Part shown: piece by piece, positions 16,245 through 24,855 of the stretch
Layout: every line of letters starts with the position of its first letter
Numbering within the stretch: position 1 is the stretch's first letter
Source of the DNA: Acinetobacter genomosp. 15BJ
GTDB taxonomy: Bacteria > Pseudomonadota > Gammaproteobacteria > Pseudomonadales > Moraxellaceae
Assembly (NCBI RefSeq): GCF_000400715.1
Contig: NZ_KE007347.1
Coordinates: forward strand, 1,216,389-1,280,388
Length of the DNA: 64,000 nt
Direction: 5' to 3'
Notes under the pieces: generated by a model
The model's database searches: none
What the model was told of the DNA's origin: nothing
What the model saw: the letters and a program-made list of their open reading frames with translations, nothing else
Translations under genes and position numbers: made by a program

Positions 16245-17325
16245 TATAATTACAGAAGAAAAACACACGCTTTCCAATCGAGCATTTGACCATATACCAG
16301 TCATCGATATCACTGGTTTATATAGTGCTGATCCCGCCATTCAACAAAAAGTGGCAGATGAACTGGGTTATGCTGCTGAACATGTCGGTTTTTTCTATAT
16401 TACAGGCCATCATATTCAAAAGGCACAGATTGATAAGTTAAAGTCCCAAGCAAAAGCTTTCTTTGCTCTGCCGACAACAGAGAAAATGAAATACTATGCA
16501 GGAAATTTCGGTATTAAACATCGGGGCTATGTCCCGCCTGGTGAAGAACGTACTGAGATGCAAAATAGTGTAGAGATCGATAGAAGCATCAATAAAACCG
16601 ATAATAAAGAAGCCTTTGATTTAAGCTGGGACCTCCCAGAAGATGATCCTGATGTAGTTGTGGGAAAACCAATGCATGGCAGCAATGTCTGGGCAGATCT
16701 TCCAAATTTTAAAACAGATGTTGATGCATATTATCAGGCCATCATTCAATTGGGACGCACCTTACTCCGTGGTTTTGAATTGGCATTAGGACTCAACGCA
16801 AATGATCTAAATCGTTTAGTCAATAAGCCAACTTCTCAGCTACGCTTAATGCACTATGCCTACAATCCTGATATAGAAGATACACTTGGCTTTGGCGCAC
16901 ATACAGATATGGAACTGTTCACAATCTTATTGCCAACAGCACCCGGACTAGAAGTCGTCAACTCGGAAGGAAAATGGATTGATGCACCACCAATTGAAAA
17001 CGCATTCGTCGTTAATATTGGGGATATGATCGAAGCACTCAGCGGAGGACGATTTATAGCGACCTCTCATCGGGTAAGGAAGGTCAGTGAAGAACGTTAT
17101 GCTTTTCCTTTATTTTTTGCTTGTGACTATGATGTTGTCATTCAACCCCTCCCTCAATTTGCAACACCTGAAGCTGTGAAAAAATATCCCCCAGTGATCG
17201 CAGGCCAACATCTTTTTGAAGTCAGCGCCAAAGTCTTTGGTTATATGCAAAGGATGATTCAACGTGGTGAGATCACGTTAACGGGACCAAATCTAAACTT
17301 TGGTAAACATTCTCATAATGAATAA
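16237..17325 (+). CDS. 2-oxoglutarate/Fe(II)-dependent oxygenase, isopenicillin N synthase family
   Basis: 362-aa non-haem iron oxygenase. The N-terminal DIOX_N-like part (IPVIDITGLYS at about 20-30, HVGFFYITGHHI at 49-60) leads into the 2OG-FeII domain with iron ligands His222 and Asp224 (AHTDMELFTILL), His278 and the 2OG-binding Arg287 (SHRVRKVSEERYAFPLFF). All catalytic residues are present. It is in the operon of a permease/ATPase that shares an operator with a guanidine carboxylase operon. Some 2OG oxygenases act on arginine-like compounds and release guanidine, so a guanidino substrate is an attractive guess. This is context inference only; no substrate can be read from the sequence. 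Confidence 0.87.
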   Translation: MNDIITEEKHTLSNRAFDHIPVIDITGLYSADPAIQQKVADELGYAAEHVGFFYITGHHIQKAQIDKLKSQAKAFFALPTTEKMKYYAGNFGIKHRGYVPPGEERTEMQNSVEIDRSINKTDNKEAFDLSWDLPEDDPDVVVGKPMHGSNVWADLPNFKTDVDAYYQAIIQLGRTLLRGFELALGLNANDLNRLVNKPTSQLRLMHYAYNPDIEDTLGFGAHTDMELFTILLPTAPGLEVVNSEGKWIDAPPIENAFVVNIGDMIEALSGGRFIATSHRVRKVSEERYAFPLFFACDYDVVIQPLPQFATPEAVKKYPPVIAGQHLFEVSAKVFGYMQRMIQRGEITLTGPNLNFGKHSHNE

Positions 17326-17362
17326 GCCTCGTTTTGCATAATTTTTTGATTTAGAGGCATAT

Positions 17363-18241
17363 ATGAAATATGTGTATATGGAAGAAGTCGCCCTACAAAG
17401 TCGAGATATTGCTGGTTTTATTGATTTTGTAACCACAGATCACCAGTTTGTTTGGGCGACGAATCAAAACACTTTACAAAAATTCTCTTTTGATCAATTT
17501 ACCCCTATCTATCAAGCAGCAGTCCCAACTGCTGCTGGTATTCCAGTTTATGCTTTTGATTCAATTTGGGTCGCAAGCTTATCCACTCAGTCCATTTACC
17601 GTGTCGATGCAGATTCAGGTCAAGTACTTAGTGTTATTCCAACTGGTTTAGCAGATTTAAGTGGTGAATTTAGCTTAGCTGCTGACCCCAATGGTGTCTG
17701 GGTTGCTTGCGCGAATGGTTTGATTTGCCAAATTGACCCAGTCAATAATCGCATCTCTCATCACGTCCAAGTCTTAGCCGAGTCATATAATCTTTGCTAT
17801 GCTTTTAATTCACTTTGGCTCACCAATCCCAAACAGAACAGCGTTCAAAGAATCGATCCATTCACTAAACAAGTCAGCCACTGTATTCTGGTTGACCAAC
17901 AACCATGGTTTCTCTGCGCCAGTAAACAAGCGATTTGGACACTGAATCAAACACATGGCACAGTCAGCCAAATTGATCCTCATTCAAACTTGTGCATCAA
18001 AACCATTCAACTACCTCCATTGGCATGCGGTGATGGTGGCGATATACATGCAAGTCATGGCAAAATCTGGATTCGCACCACCCATATTCCGCTGATTGAA
18101 ATAGATGAACACTCAGGAGTAATTTTAAGGGTTTTTCAATATGAACAAGCAGCAGGAAGCGGTGCAATTTGCACTTGCGACCATCTATTATGGATCACGG
18201 CACACGACATTGATAAGCTTTGGATCATTCCAATAAATTAA
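17363..18241 (+). CDS. Seven-bladed beta-propeller protein (YVTN/streptogramin-lyase-like)
   Basis: 292-aa protein made of about seven repeats of a strand pattern: FVWATNQ, SIWVASLSTQSIYRVDADSG, GVWVACANGLICQIDP, SLWLTNPKQNSVQRIDP, AIWTLNQTHGTVSQIDP, KIWIRTTHIPLIEIDEHSG, LLWITAHDIDKLWII. This is a Vgb/YVTN-like beta-propeller. There is no signal peptide, so it is probably cytosolic. A ribosome site (AGAGG) precedes the ATG, and it starts 37 bases after the oxygenase gene. The propeller may be a lyase, a sensor or a partner of the oxygenase; no catalytic residues can be assigned. Confidence 0.75.
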   Translation: MKYVYMEEVALQSRDIAGFIDFVTTDHQFVWATNQNTLQKFSFDQFTPIYQAAVPTAAGIPVYAFDSIWVASLSTQSIYRVDADSGQVLSVIPTGLADLSGEFSLAADPNGVWVACANGLICQIDPVNNRISHHVQVLAESYNLCYAFNSLWLTNPKQNSVQRIDPFTKQVSHCILVDQQPWFLCASKQAIWTLNQTHGTVSQIDPHSNLCIKTIQLPPLACGDGGDIHASHGKIWIRTTHIPLIEIDEHSGVILRVFQYEQAAGSGAICTCDHLLWITAHDIDKLWIIPIN

Positions 18242-18260
18242 GCCTATTTCACCAACAACC

Positions 18261-18288
18261 AAAGGCTGAATAATCAGCCTTTATTTTC
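18261..18288 (+). terminator. Rho-independent terminator after beta-propeller gene
   Basis: Stem AAAGGCTGA / TCAGCCTTT with an ATAA loop followed by ATTTT. It lies between two convergent units and could serve both. Confidence 0.85.
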
Positions 18289-18308
18289 GTCATCAAAACT
18301 GGAAAAAA

Positions 18309-19330
18309 TTATGGCAACTCCTCAATCAGATTCGGATTAATTAACTGATCAACCACTGGACTTTGGGCATATAGACCCTGTCGAAGATTAAATTGGTTGA
18401 CGTAGTAAGAAGCACCATAAATCGAATCAAACCCCGATCCTTTCTGAAAAATACGTTTATTTTCAGCAAGATTAAGTAGCTTTGTTCCTTTCATAATCCG
18501 CTCGTATGCAACTGGATTAATCGAAGCGCGTTTCGCCATGAGATGAATCGCATCCTGACGGGTAGCAGGATCATTAATATAATTCACCGTTCTATCCCAT
18601 ATCTGAATGATTTTTTCCATTCCTCTCTATGTTGTTGCAAATGTACTTGATTCACCGACAACGTATCGTAAATCAGTCCAGGTTTTTTACTGGAGTCATA
18701 GATAATTTTCGCATCGGGAACACTCGCCAAAGCTTGATGCGCGATCGGCTGCCACAAGGCGATCGCAGCAATATCAGAAGATTGAAAAATTTGTGGAAGC
18801 TCATTGGTTGCTGCATTGGTGACTTTGACATCCTTAGGATTAAGACCCGCGTCCTGCATCGCTGTAGTAAATAGTAAATCGCTGACCAAGCCTTTTTCCA
18901 ATGCAATCGTTTTACCTTTTAAATCCTGTAATGAAGTTATGCCTGATTTCGCAATGATGACATCATTCCCTGCAGAATAATCATGCGCCATGATAATGGC
19001 AGGGCGAGCACCACCTGTCGACAAAATAAAGTTATCACCGTTCGCCACTACAACTGCATCAAGTTTATTTGCCATAAATGCTTGTAATGATGCTGAATAA
19101 TCAAACCATTTCAATTCAACATTTAGACCTGCCTCTTTAAACCATCCCTTATCTTGAGCAATTTGCCAAGCCAAAGAACCAGGCCACTCACTATAGGCAA
19201 TCGTAATAGGCTGATCTTTTTGAGGGGCTATACTGTCTTTATTGGGTTGTGGAATCTTGGCGGTATTATCACAACCTACAAATAAAATCGCAGAACAAAA
19301 TAATATAGGCAGATAAGTCTTATTTAACAT
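18309..19330 (-). pseudogene. ABC transporter substrate-binding protein, frameshifted paralogue
   Basis: Second copy of the binding protein encoded at 19389-20420, about 340 codons. It has a lipoprotein signal (MLNKTYLPILFCSAILFVGC) and the family blocks ITIAYSEWPGSLAWQIA, LNVELKWFDYSASLQAF, AVVVANGDNFI and YSAGNDVIIAKSG. The frame breaks at about 18603-18608, where a run of six A (minus strand) reads EEWKKSFRY; one more A restores EEWKKIIQIWDRTVNYI and the rest of the protein to 18309. This may be a real slippage mutation, a phase-variable switch or an assembly error. If intact, it would bind guanidine or a related small cation, like its paralogue. Confidence 0.8.
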
Positions 19331-19388
19331 TCAACAACTCCATCATCTCTCTGGAATTACAGTAGCCCCTTATTTATAAAAAGATTCT

Positions 19389-20420
19389 TTATTTCAACTC
19401 ATCCACCAAAGCTGGATAAATCAAGCCATCTACATCGACTTCAGTTTTATAAATGCCGTTACTGACATTGAATTGATTGACGTGATAAGTCGAACCATAA
19501 ATCGAGTCAAAGCCTGTACCTTTCTGGAACACTTTCTTATTCGCAGCAATATCCAGTAAATGCGTCCCCTCAATAAATTGCTCATATTGCTGAGGGTCAA
19601 CACCGACACGGTTGGCCATGATTTTTACGGCATCAGCATGCGTTGCAGGGTCTTGGATATACTTCACCGTTTTATCCCACACTTGAATCAGCTTTTTCCA
19701 GTCTTCTTTATGCGTTGATAAATGACTTGGATTTACCGCCAAGGTATCGTAGATCAAGCCAGGTTTATCCTTGGAACTGTAAATAATCCTGGAACCTGCA
19801 ACGGCTTTTAGGGCTTGATTGGCAACAGGTTGCCAAACTGCAATTGCAGCAATATCCTGACTGCTAAACACTTGAGGCAGTTCATTGGTCACTGAATTGA
19901 CCAGTTTGATATCTGAAAATGGAATCTTGGCATCGGTCAAAGCTGTCGATAATAGCAGGTGATCGACCAAGCCTTTTTCCGTTGCGATCGATTTCCCTTT
20001 TAAATCCTGAATGCTGTTAATACCATTTTTGGCAATAATCACATCATTACCCGCAGAATAATCTGTGACCATAATGATCATGCCCTTGCTTCCCCCCGAG
20101 GCATTCACCAAATTATCGCCATTGGTAATAAACACCGCATCCAGTTGATTGGCAGCAAAGGCAGAAATTGAAGCTGAATAATCGAACCATTTAAAGTCAA
20201 CATTTAAGCCTGCATCTTTTAACCAGCCCTTTTCAATCGCCACTTGCCAAGCCACCCAACCCGGCCAATCACTATAACCAATCGTCATTGGAGTCGTTGA
20301 CGTCACGTCTTTGGCCTCGGTCGCTTTCTCCGCTGTTGGCACCTTGGCCGAATTATCACAAGCTGTAAGGAGCAGCCCAAACAGAACTGAAACGGATAAA
20401 GTTGCTATTGCTTGCTTCAT
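19389..20420 (-). CDS. ABC transporter substrate-binding lipoprotein, probable guanidine/urea-type ligand
   Basis: 343-aa periplasmic binding protein of the nitrate/sulfonate/taurine (NMT1/SsuA-like) class. A lipoprotein signal ends LLLTAC (Cys about 21). The mature part has MTIGYSDWPGWVAWQVAIEKGW, LNVDFKWFDYSASISAF, AVFITNGDNLV, YSAGNDVIIAKNGI and LKGKSIATEKGLVDHLLL. The ATG at 20420 follows GGGGTG; a GTG two codons upstream is a weaker alternative. It is downstream of the NikR-like gene on the same strand. The permease and ATPase it must serve are on the opposite strand at 14.3-16.1 kb and carry the same operator upstream. Confidence 0.88.
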   Translation of the reverse strand: MKQAIATLSVSVLFGLLLTACDNSAKVPTAEKATEAKDVTSTTPMTIGYSDWPGWVAWQVAIEKGWLKDAGLNVDFKWFDYSASISAFAANQLDAVFITNGDNLVNASGGSKGMIIMVTDYSAGNDVIIAKNGINSIQDLKGKSIATEKGLVDHLLLSTALTDAKIPFSDIKLVNSVTNELPQVFSSQDIAAIAVWQPVANQALKAVAGSRIIYSSKDKPGLIYDTLAVNPSHLSTHKEDWKKLIQVWDKTVKYIQDPATHADAVKIMANRVGVDPQQYEQFIEGTHLLDIAANKKVFQKGTGFDSIYGSTYHVNQFNVSNGIYKTEVDVDGLIYPALVDELK

Positions 20421-20501
20421 AATCACCCCATATCTTTTTTGAAAATTTTGCCCACATCTAAACCACGTGTTTAGCGACCATACGAATGCAGTCGTCGCTT
20501 G

Positions 20502-20939
20502 CTATTCATTTTGCTGTAAGGGTGGCATCACGGCATCCATGAGTTCCAGATGCCCTTTAATCACCCCTTTTAAGGCAGTAAATTGCTGACTAATCTGTTT
20601 AAGATCATTACTGCCACCTTGTAACAGCATGACTTCCAATATTTTTTGTTGATCCAGTTGAATATGTAATGAACTGATCACCTGTTCTAAAAATTTTTGC
20701 TGTAAATCCAACAGCTGCATACGCAACGGCATACAACTGGCGTCATACAACAAGGTTAGTGTGCCGACCATGACTGCATTTTTCTGTGCCTGTTCAGCAA
20801 TTAAATGCTTATTGATCATGTCAACAATCGCCTGAGAGCGACTTTCATAATGCTCTTCGACAATGGTTTGATCTAAGGCTTCAACCGTCTTTTCAGGGAC
20901 GGTAATACTGATTCGAGTCAGTTTAGGACGCGCATTCAT
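20502..20939 (-). CDS. NikR-like ribbon-helix-helix regulator lacking nickel ligands
   Basis: 145-aa regulator with the NikR layout: an N-terminal ribbon-helix-helix (about 7-46, LTRISITVPEKTVEALDQTI, then SRSQAIVDMI) and a C-terminal ACT-like domain (about 55-135, VGTLTLLYD, SSLHIQLDQQ, LEVMLLQGG, KGVIKGHLELM). Aligned with E. coli NikR, the four high-affinity nickel ligands H76, H87, H89 and C95 become Q81, H92, Q94 and I100, so three of four are lost and nickel sensing is unlikely. It heads the binding-protein genes and is the best candidate for the three operators at 14286, 21083 and 26437. It may answer to guanidine, an amino acid or another small ligand. Confidence 0.85.
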   Translation of the reverse strand: MNARPKLTRISITVPEKTVEALDQTIVEEHYESRSQAIVDMINKHLIAEQAQKNAVMVGTLTLLYDASCMPLRMQLLDLQQKFLEQVISSLHIQLDQQKILEVMLLQGGSNDLKQISQQFTALKGVIKGHLELMDAVMPPLQQNE

Positions 20940-20949
20940 AATGATCAGA

Positions 20950-21066
20950 CTATTGCTTAGAAACTTGGTTTTGCTTTACATACAGACCTGCTCGGACGCT
21001 AAGTAAATTGGCAAAACAGCGCATCGTAATTTTTAAATACTGAATTAGGATTGATTGCTTTTTCAT
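20950..21066 (-). CDS. Possible small protein, 38 aa
   Basis: Short frame directly after operator copy 2 and eight bases-plus upstream of the NikR-like gene. It has a strong ribosome site (GAGGTGG) five to ten bases before the ATG. The product starts MKKQSILIQYLKITM and is basic, with a weak hydrophobic middle and one Cys. The gap from operator to ATG (16 bases) almost equals that before the permease gene (15 bases). Not recognised. It could be a real small protein or a leader peptide for the regulator gene. Confidence 0.45.
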   Translation of the reverse strand: MKKQSILIQYLKITMRCFANLLSVRAGLYVKQNQVSKQ

Positions 21067-21082
21067 AACCACCTCAGCTTTA

Positions 21083-21110
21083 GTAATACAAAATTTATAA
21101 TTCGTAATAT
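21083..21110 (-). promoter_or_regulatory. Operator copy 2 (GTAATAC-N14-GTAATAT) before the NikR-like/binding-protein unit
   Basis: GTAATAC at 21083-21089 and GTAATAT at 21104-21110 are separated by 14 bases, the same geometry as copies 1 and 3. The spacer is AT-rich and on the minus strand contains TATAAA, a possible -10. A repressor here would block transcription of the small ORF, its own NikR-like gene and the binding-protein genes (autoregulation, inferred). Confidence 0.68.
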
Positions 21111-21186
21111 TTAATGCAGTATCTATGCCAGTTTTTTAGCCAAATAAAGTAGAAAAACCGGTGTGAATTGCTGAATAAATGCACAT

Positions 21187-21216
21187 AAAAAAAGCCCGAT
21201 GTTTCATCATAGGGCC
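21187..21216 (-). terminator. Terminator after the carboxylase operon
   Basis: On the minus strand, GATG/CATC and GGCCC/GGGC arms form an imperfect hairpin with a 3-base bulge, followed by seven T. It lies about 25 bases after the carboxylase stop. Confidence 0.7.
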
Positions 21217-21240
21217 TTTTCTGCATCATGAATTTGATTG

Positions 21241-24200
21241 CTATACGGCAGGTGCTAGCGTGAATAATGCCTGTCCTGTTTTTACCGTTTGCGCTTTATC
21301 AATCAAGATACTGTCGACTTTCATTTTAGCAGGCGCAAGGATTGGGATTTCAATTTTCATTGCTTCAATCACAGCCAAGGTTTCACCTTCTTCGATAATA
21401 TCTCCCACGGTACATTCAATTTTCCAGACCGAACCCGGCATATGTGACTCCACAATCATGCCACCACTTGGAACTGTTATTTCTGAATCATCCAGTACCG
21501 CATCCATACTTTCAGAAACATATTCAGCCAAACCTGCTTCATGCCATCGACGGCGCTCGTCTTCAAAATTGCTTTGTTGAACCTGTTTAAAGGCCTGAAT
21601 ACTACTTTCATTTTCTTTCAAAAAAGCATTGTAGTCTTTGAGATTAAGTACCCCTTCTTCAATCCGTAATTGCAAACGTCCTGCTTTAAAGTCTTCACGC
21701 ATTTCCAATAATTCAGGCTCAGATACTTCATAAAAACGGATCTGGTCAAAGAATCTGAGCAACCACGGCTTGTGCGGTTCAAAATTCGGATTTTGACGAT
21801 AACGGCTCCACACCTGTGTGGTACGCCCTACAAATTGATAGCCACCCGGCCCTTCCATGCCATAAACACACATATAAGCCCCGCCAATTCCGACCGCATT
21901 TTCAGGTGTCCATGTTCGGGCAGGATTATATTTGGTGGTGACTAAGCGATGTCTCGGGTCTAGCGGTGTGGCAACAGGTGCACCCAGATAGACATCACCC
22001 AAACCCATCACCAAATAAGCGGTGTCATAGACCACGTCTTTTACTGCTTGCTTAGATGCAAGACCGTTAATACGGCGAATGAACTCGATATTATCTGGAC
22101 ACCACGGTGCATCTGGACGAACCAATTGCGTATATTTTTCGGTTGCAAGCTGCGTTTGTGAGTCTTCCCAAGCTAACGGCAAATACACAGTTCTAGACGG
22201 TACCTGCATATTTTCAATATCAGGTAATTCACTTTCAGCCACTTGTAACAAGCGGAGTAAATCCAGTTGCTCTAAGACCGTCGAATCATAATGGATCTGC
22301 AAAGAACGAATGCCTGGAGTCAGATCAATGATGCCCTGAATATTTTGTTGCTGCACCCATTGCATCAAGGCATGAATACGAAAACGTAAATTGAGATCTA
22401 AGACCAGTTCACCATATTCAACCAACAGATATTGGTTGCCTGCGGGACGATAGCTCACCGTCGGTTTATCCGCGCCTTGATCCAAAGTCGCCAACACCGC
22501 ATTTTTTAAAGTGACAGGCTCTGCTTTAAATATCGGTTCAAAATTAAGCTGTGATGTGGTTTCATCCTGTAAGGTGGATTGATAGCGTTGTTCTAACTGT
22601 TGCGCCTGTGCATAGCTGACAGGAATAAATCTGACTTTATCGCCTGCTTTGAGTTGTCCTAATTTCCATAACTCTGAGTTAATCACCACCGCAGGACAAA
22701 CGAAGCCGCCTAAACTCGGGCCATCAGGCCCTAAAATAATCGGCATATCTCCAGTGAAATCAATTGCACCAATCGCATAGGCATTGTCATGGATATTCGA
22801 TGGATGTAAGCCTGCTTCGCCCCCATCAATCCGTGCCCATTCAGGTTTCGGTCCAATCAAGCGAATACCAGTACGACTCGAGTTAAAATGAATCTCCCAG
22901 TCTTGATCAAAAAACATGGCAATATCATTCGGCGTAAAGAAATCAGGTGCACCATGCGGGCCATACATGACCGCGATTTCCCATTCAGTTTTAAAACTTG
23001 GGATTTGCTCAGGTTTTAATGCAACTGTTTGCTCGGTTTTCGCCTCAGTGATTGGCAACATATCACCAATGAGTAAGTTACGCCCTGCATGACCACCAAA
23101 TTGCCCCAAGGTAAATGTTGCTAAACTGCCCAAATACGCAGGCAGATTAAATCCATGTTTAATCCCAATATAACTGCGACAACCCGTACTGATACGACCG
23201 CATTTTAACACCTGACCTTTACGCACATTGATGCTTGACCACATCGCGACAGGTTGACCATCTAGACTGGCCTCCATCTCACCACCTGTGATGGCAATCT
23301 GACTATCACAATGAAACTTTAATGTCGGTCCAAGTAAGGTACATTCTAGTCCCGAACTGTTAAATGCATTACTCAACAATTGATTGGCAACATTCAAGCT
23401 CAATGCATCCATCGCACCAGAAGGCGGAACTCCGACATCCCAATAACCCAAGCGTCCTTTTACATCTTGTACCGCAGTTTGAATCCCTGCTTGCAGCACC
23501 TCTATTTTCTGGGTCTTCCACTCAAAACGATTCAAGAAACGGGTGGTCTGTGTGCCTTGCTGAAACACCTCACCCGCGATAATTTCCTGTAAGTACTCGA
23601 GATTGGTTTCAATCCCTGCAATTTCCGTATTACTTAGGCTATTTTGCATGGCAGCAATTGCTTGCTCTCGATCTGCTGCCGTCACAATAATCTTTGCAAT
23701 CATCGGGTCATAGAATGAAGAAACATTCGAGCCTGTTTCTACCCACGTTTCCACCCGTGATTGAGCGTCAAATTTGACGCTGGTCAATAAGCCTGCGCTG
23801 GGTTGAAAGTTTTTGATCGGATCTTCAGCATATAAACGCACTTGAATCGAATGACCTTTAGGTGCAGCAATCTGTTGCGGTGCTTGCCAATCTCCACCGG
23901 CCAAGGTCACCATCCATTCGATCAGATCAACGCCATAAACCTGTTCCGTCACCCCATGTTCCACTTGTAAGCGTGTATTCACTTCTAAAAAGTAGAACTG
24001 CTGTGTGTCGGTATCCATCACAAATTCAACTGTACCCGCGGAACGATACTGCACCGACTGCATCAATTGAATGGCAACCTGTTGAATATAATTGCGTTGC
24101 TCACCATTCAAATGTGGTGCGGGTGTTTCCTCAATCACCTTTTGGTTACGGCGTTGTACGGAACAATCTCGCTCACCAAGTGCAATGACAAGGCCCTGAC

Positions 24201-24846
24201 CATCTCCAAAAATTTGCACCTCAATATGACGGGCATTTTCGACAAACTTTTCCAGATACAATCCCGCATCTTTAAAATTCGCCTGTGCCAGATACGAAAC
24301 GGTTTGATAGGCTTCTTTTAATTCCTGTTCATTCCAAACCAGACGCATACCAATACCGCCACCGCCTGCGGTGCTTTTCAGCATCACGGGATAGCCAATC
24401 TGATCGGCCTGAAGCAATGCATCATCCAAGTCGATGAGCAACTGACTGCCCGGTAGCAAGGGCACATTGTTTTGAATTGCCAATTCACGTGCGGTATGTT
24501 TTAGACCAAAATCACGCATTTGCTGTGAGGTTGGGCCAATAAATGCAATGCCTTGTTGCTCGCACAGATCACAAAATGCGGCATTTTCCGATAAAAAACC
24601 ATAACCAGGATGAATCGCTTCGGCCCCAGTGTGCTGTGCTGCGGCAAGGATTTTTTCAATATTTAAATAGCTTTGCTGTGCAGCTGAATCACCGATAAAA
24701 ATCGCTTCATCAGCCAAACTGACATGTAAGGAATCCCGATCCGCTTCGGAATAGACAGCAACAGATTGAATCCCAAGTTCTTTTAAGCTACGAATGACAC
24801 GACAGGCAATCGCCCCACGATTGGCGATGAGTACTTTTTTAAACAT
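21241..24846 (-). CDS. uca: Biotin-dependent urea carboxylase-type enzyme, probably guanidine carboxylase
   Basis: 1201-aa multidomain enzyme that carboxylates urea, or more likely guanidine here, with ATP and bicarbonate. Domains in order: biotin carboxylase (about 1-450, starting MFKKVLIANRGAIACRVIR, with the ATP loop KSTAGGGGIGMRLV), KipA/KipI-like carboxyltransferase (about 460-1060, with WDVGVPPSGAMDALS, FGGHAGRNLL, RIDGGEAGLHPSNIHDNAYAIG, YNPARTWTPENAVGIGGAYMCVYGMEGPGG) and a C-terminal biotinyl domain (EAMKIE, Lys1164). Length fits single-chain UCA. The upstream guanidine-I riboswitch and two DUF1989 genes are the reason to prefer guanidine over urea; the sequence alone does not decide this. 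Confidence 0.93.
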   Translation of the reverse strand: MFKKVLIANRGAIACRVIRSLKELGIQSVAVYSEADRDSLHVSLADEAIFIGDSAAQQSYLNIEKILAAAQHTGAEAIHPGYGFLSENAAFCDLCEQQGIAFIGPTSQQMRDFGLKHTARELAIQNNVPLLPGSQLLIDLDDALLQADQIGYPVMLKSTAGGGGIGMRLVWNEQELKEAYQTVSYLAQANFKDAGLYLEKFVENARHIEVQIFGDGQGLVIALGERDCSVQRRNQKVIEETPAPHLNGEQRNYIQQVAIQLMQSVQYRSAGTVEFVMDTDTQQFYFLEVNTRLQVEHGVTEQVYGVDLIEWMVTLAGGDWQAPQQIAAPKGHSIQVRLYAEDPIKNFQPSAGLLTSVKFDAQSRVETWVETGSNVSSFYDPMIAKIIVTAADREQAIAAMQNSLSNTEIAGIETNLEYLQEIIAGEVFQQGTQTTRFLNRFEWKTQKIEVLQAGIQTAVQDVKGRLGYWDVGVPPSGAMDALSLNVANQLLSNAFNSSGLECTLLGPTLKFHCDSQIAITGGEMEASLDGQPVAMWSSINVRKGQVLKCGRISTGCRSYIGIKHGFNLPAYLGSLATFTLGQFGGHAGRNLLIGDMLPITEAKTEQTVALKPEQIPSFKTEWEIAVMYGPHGAPDFFTPNDIAMFFDQDWEIHFNSSRTGIRLIGPKPEWARIDGGEAGLHPSNIHDNAYAIGAIDFTGDMPIILGPDGPSLGGFVCPAVVINSELWKLGQLKAGDKVRFIPVSYAQAQQLEQRYQSTLQDETTSQLNFEPIFKAEPVTLKNAVLATLDQGADKPTVSYRPAGNQYLLVEYGELVLDLNLRFRIHALMQWVQQQNIQGIIDLTPGIRSLQIHYDSTVLEQLDLLRLLQVAESELPDIENMQVPSRTVYLPLAWEDSQTQLATEKYTQLVRPDAPWCPDNIEFIRRINGLASKQAVKDVVYDTAYLVMGLGDVYLGAPVATPLDPRHRLVTTKYNPARTWTPENAVGIGGAYMCVYGMEGPGGYQFVGRTTQVWSRYRQNPNFEPHKPWLLRFFDQIRFYEVSEPELLEMREDFKAGRLQLRIEEGVLNLKDYNAFLKENESSIQAFKQVQQSNFEDERRRWHEAGLAEYVSESMDAVLDDSEITVPSGGMIVESHMPGSVWKIECTVGDIIEEGETLAVIEAMKIEIPILAPAKMKVDSILIDKAQTVKTGQALFTLAPAV

Positions 24847-24855
24847 TATGCCCCC

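Noticed and set aside
23862..24188. 108-codon frame on the plus strand within the carboxylase gene
   Set aside because: Antisense shadow of a strongly conserved biotin-carboxylase region; Pro/Ser/His-rich and without a ribosome site.
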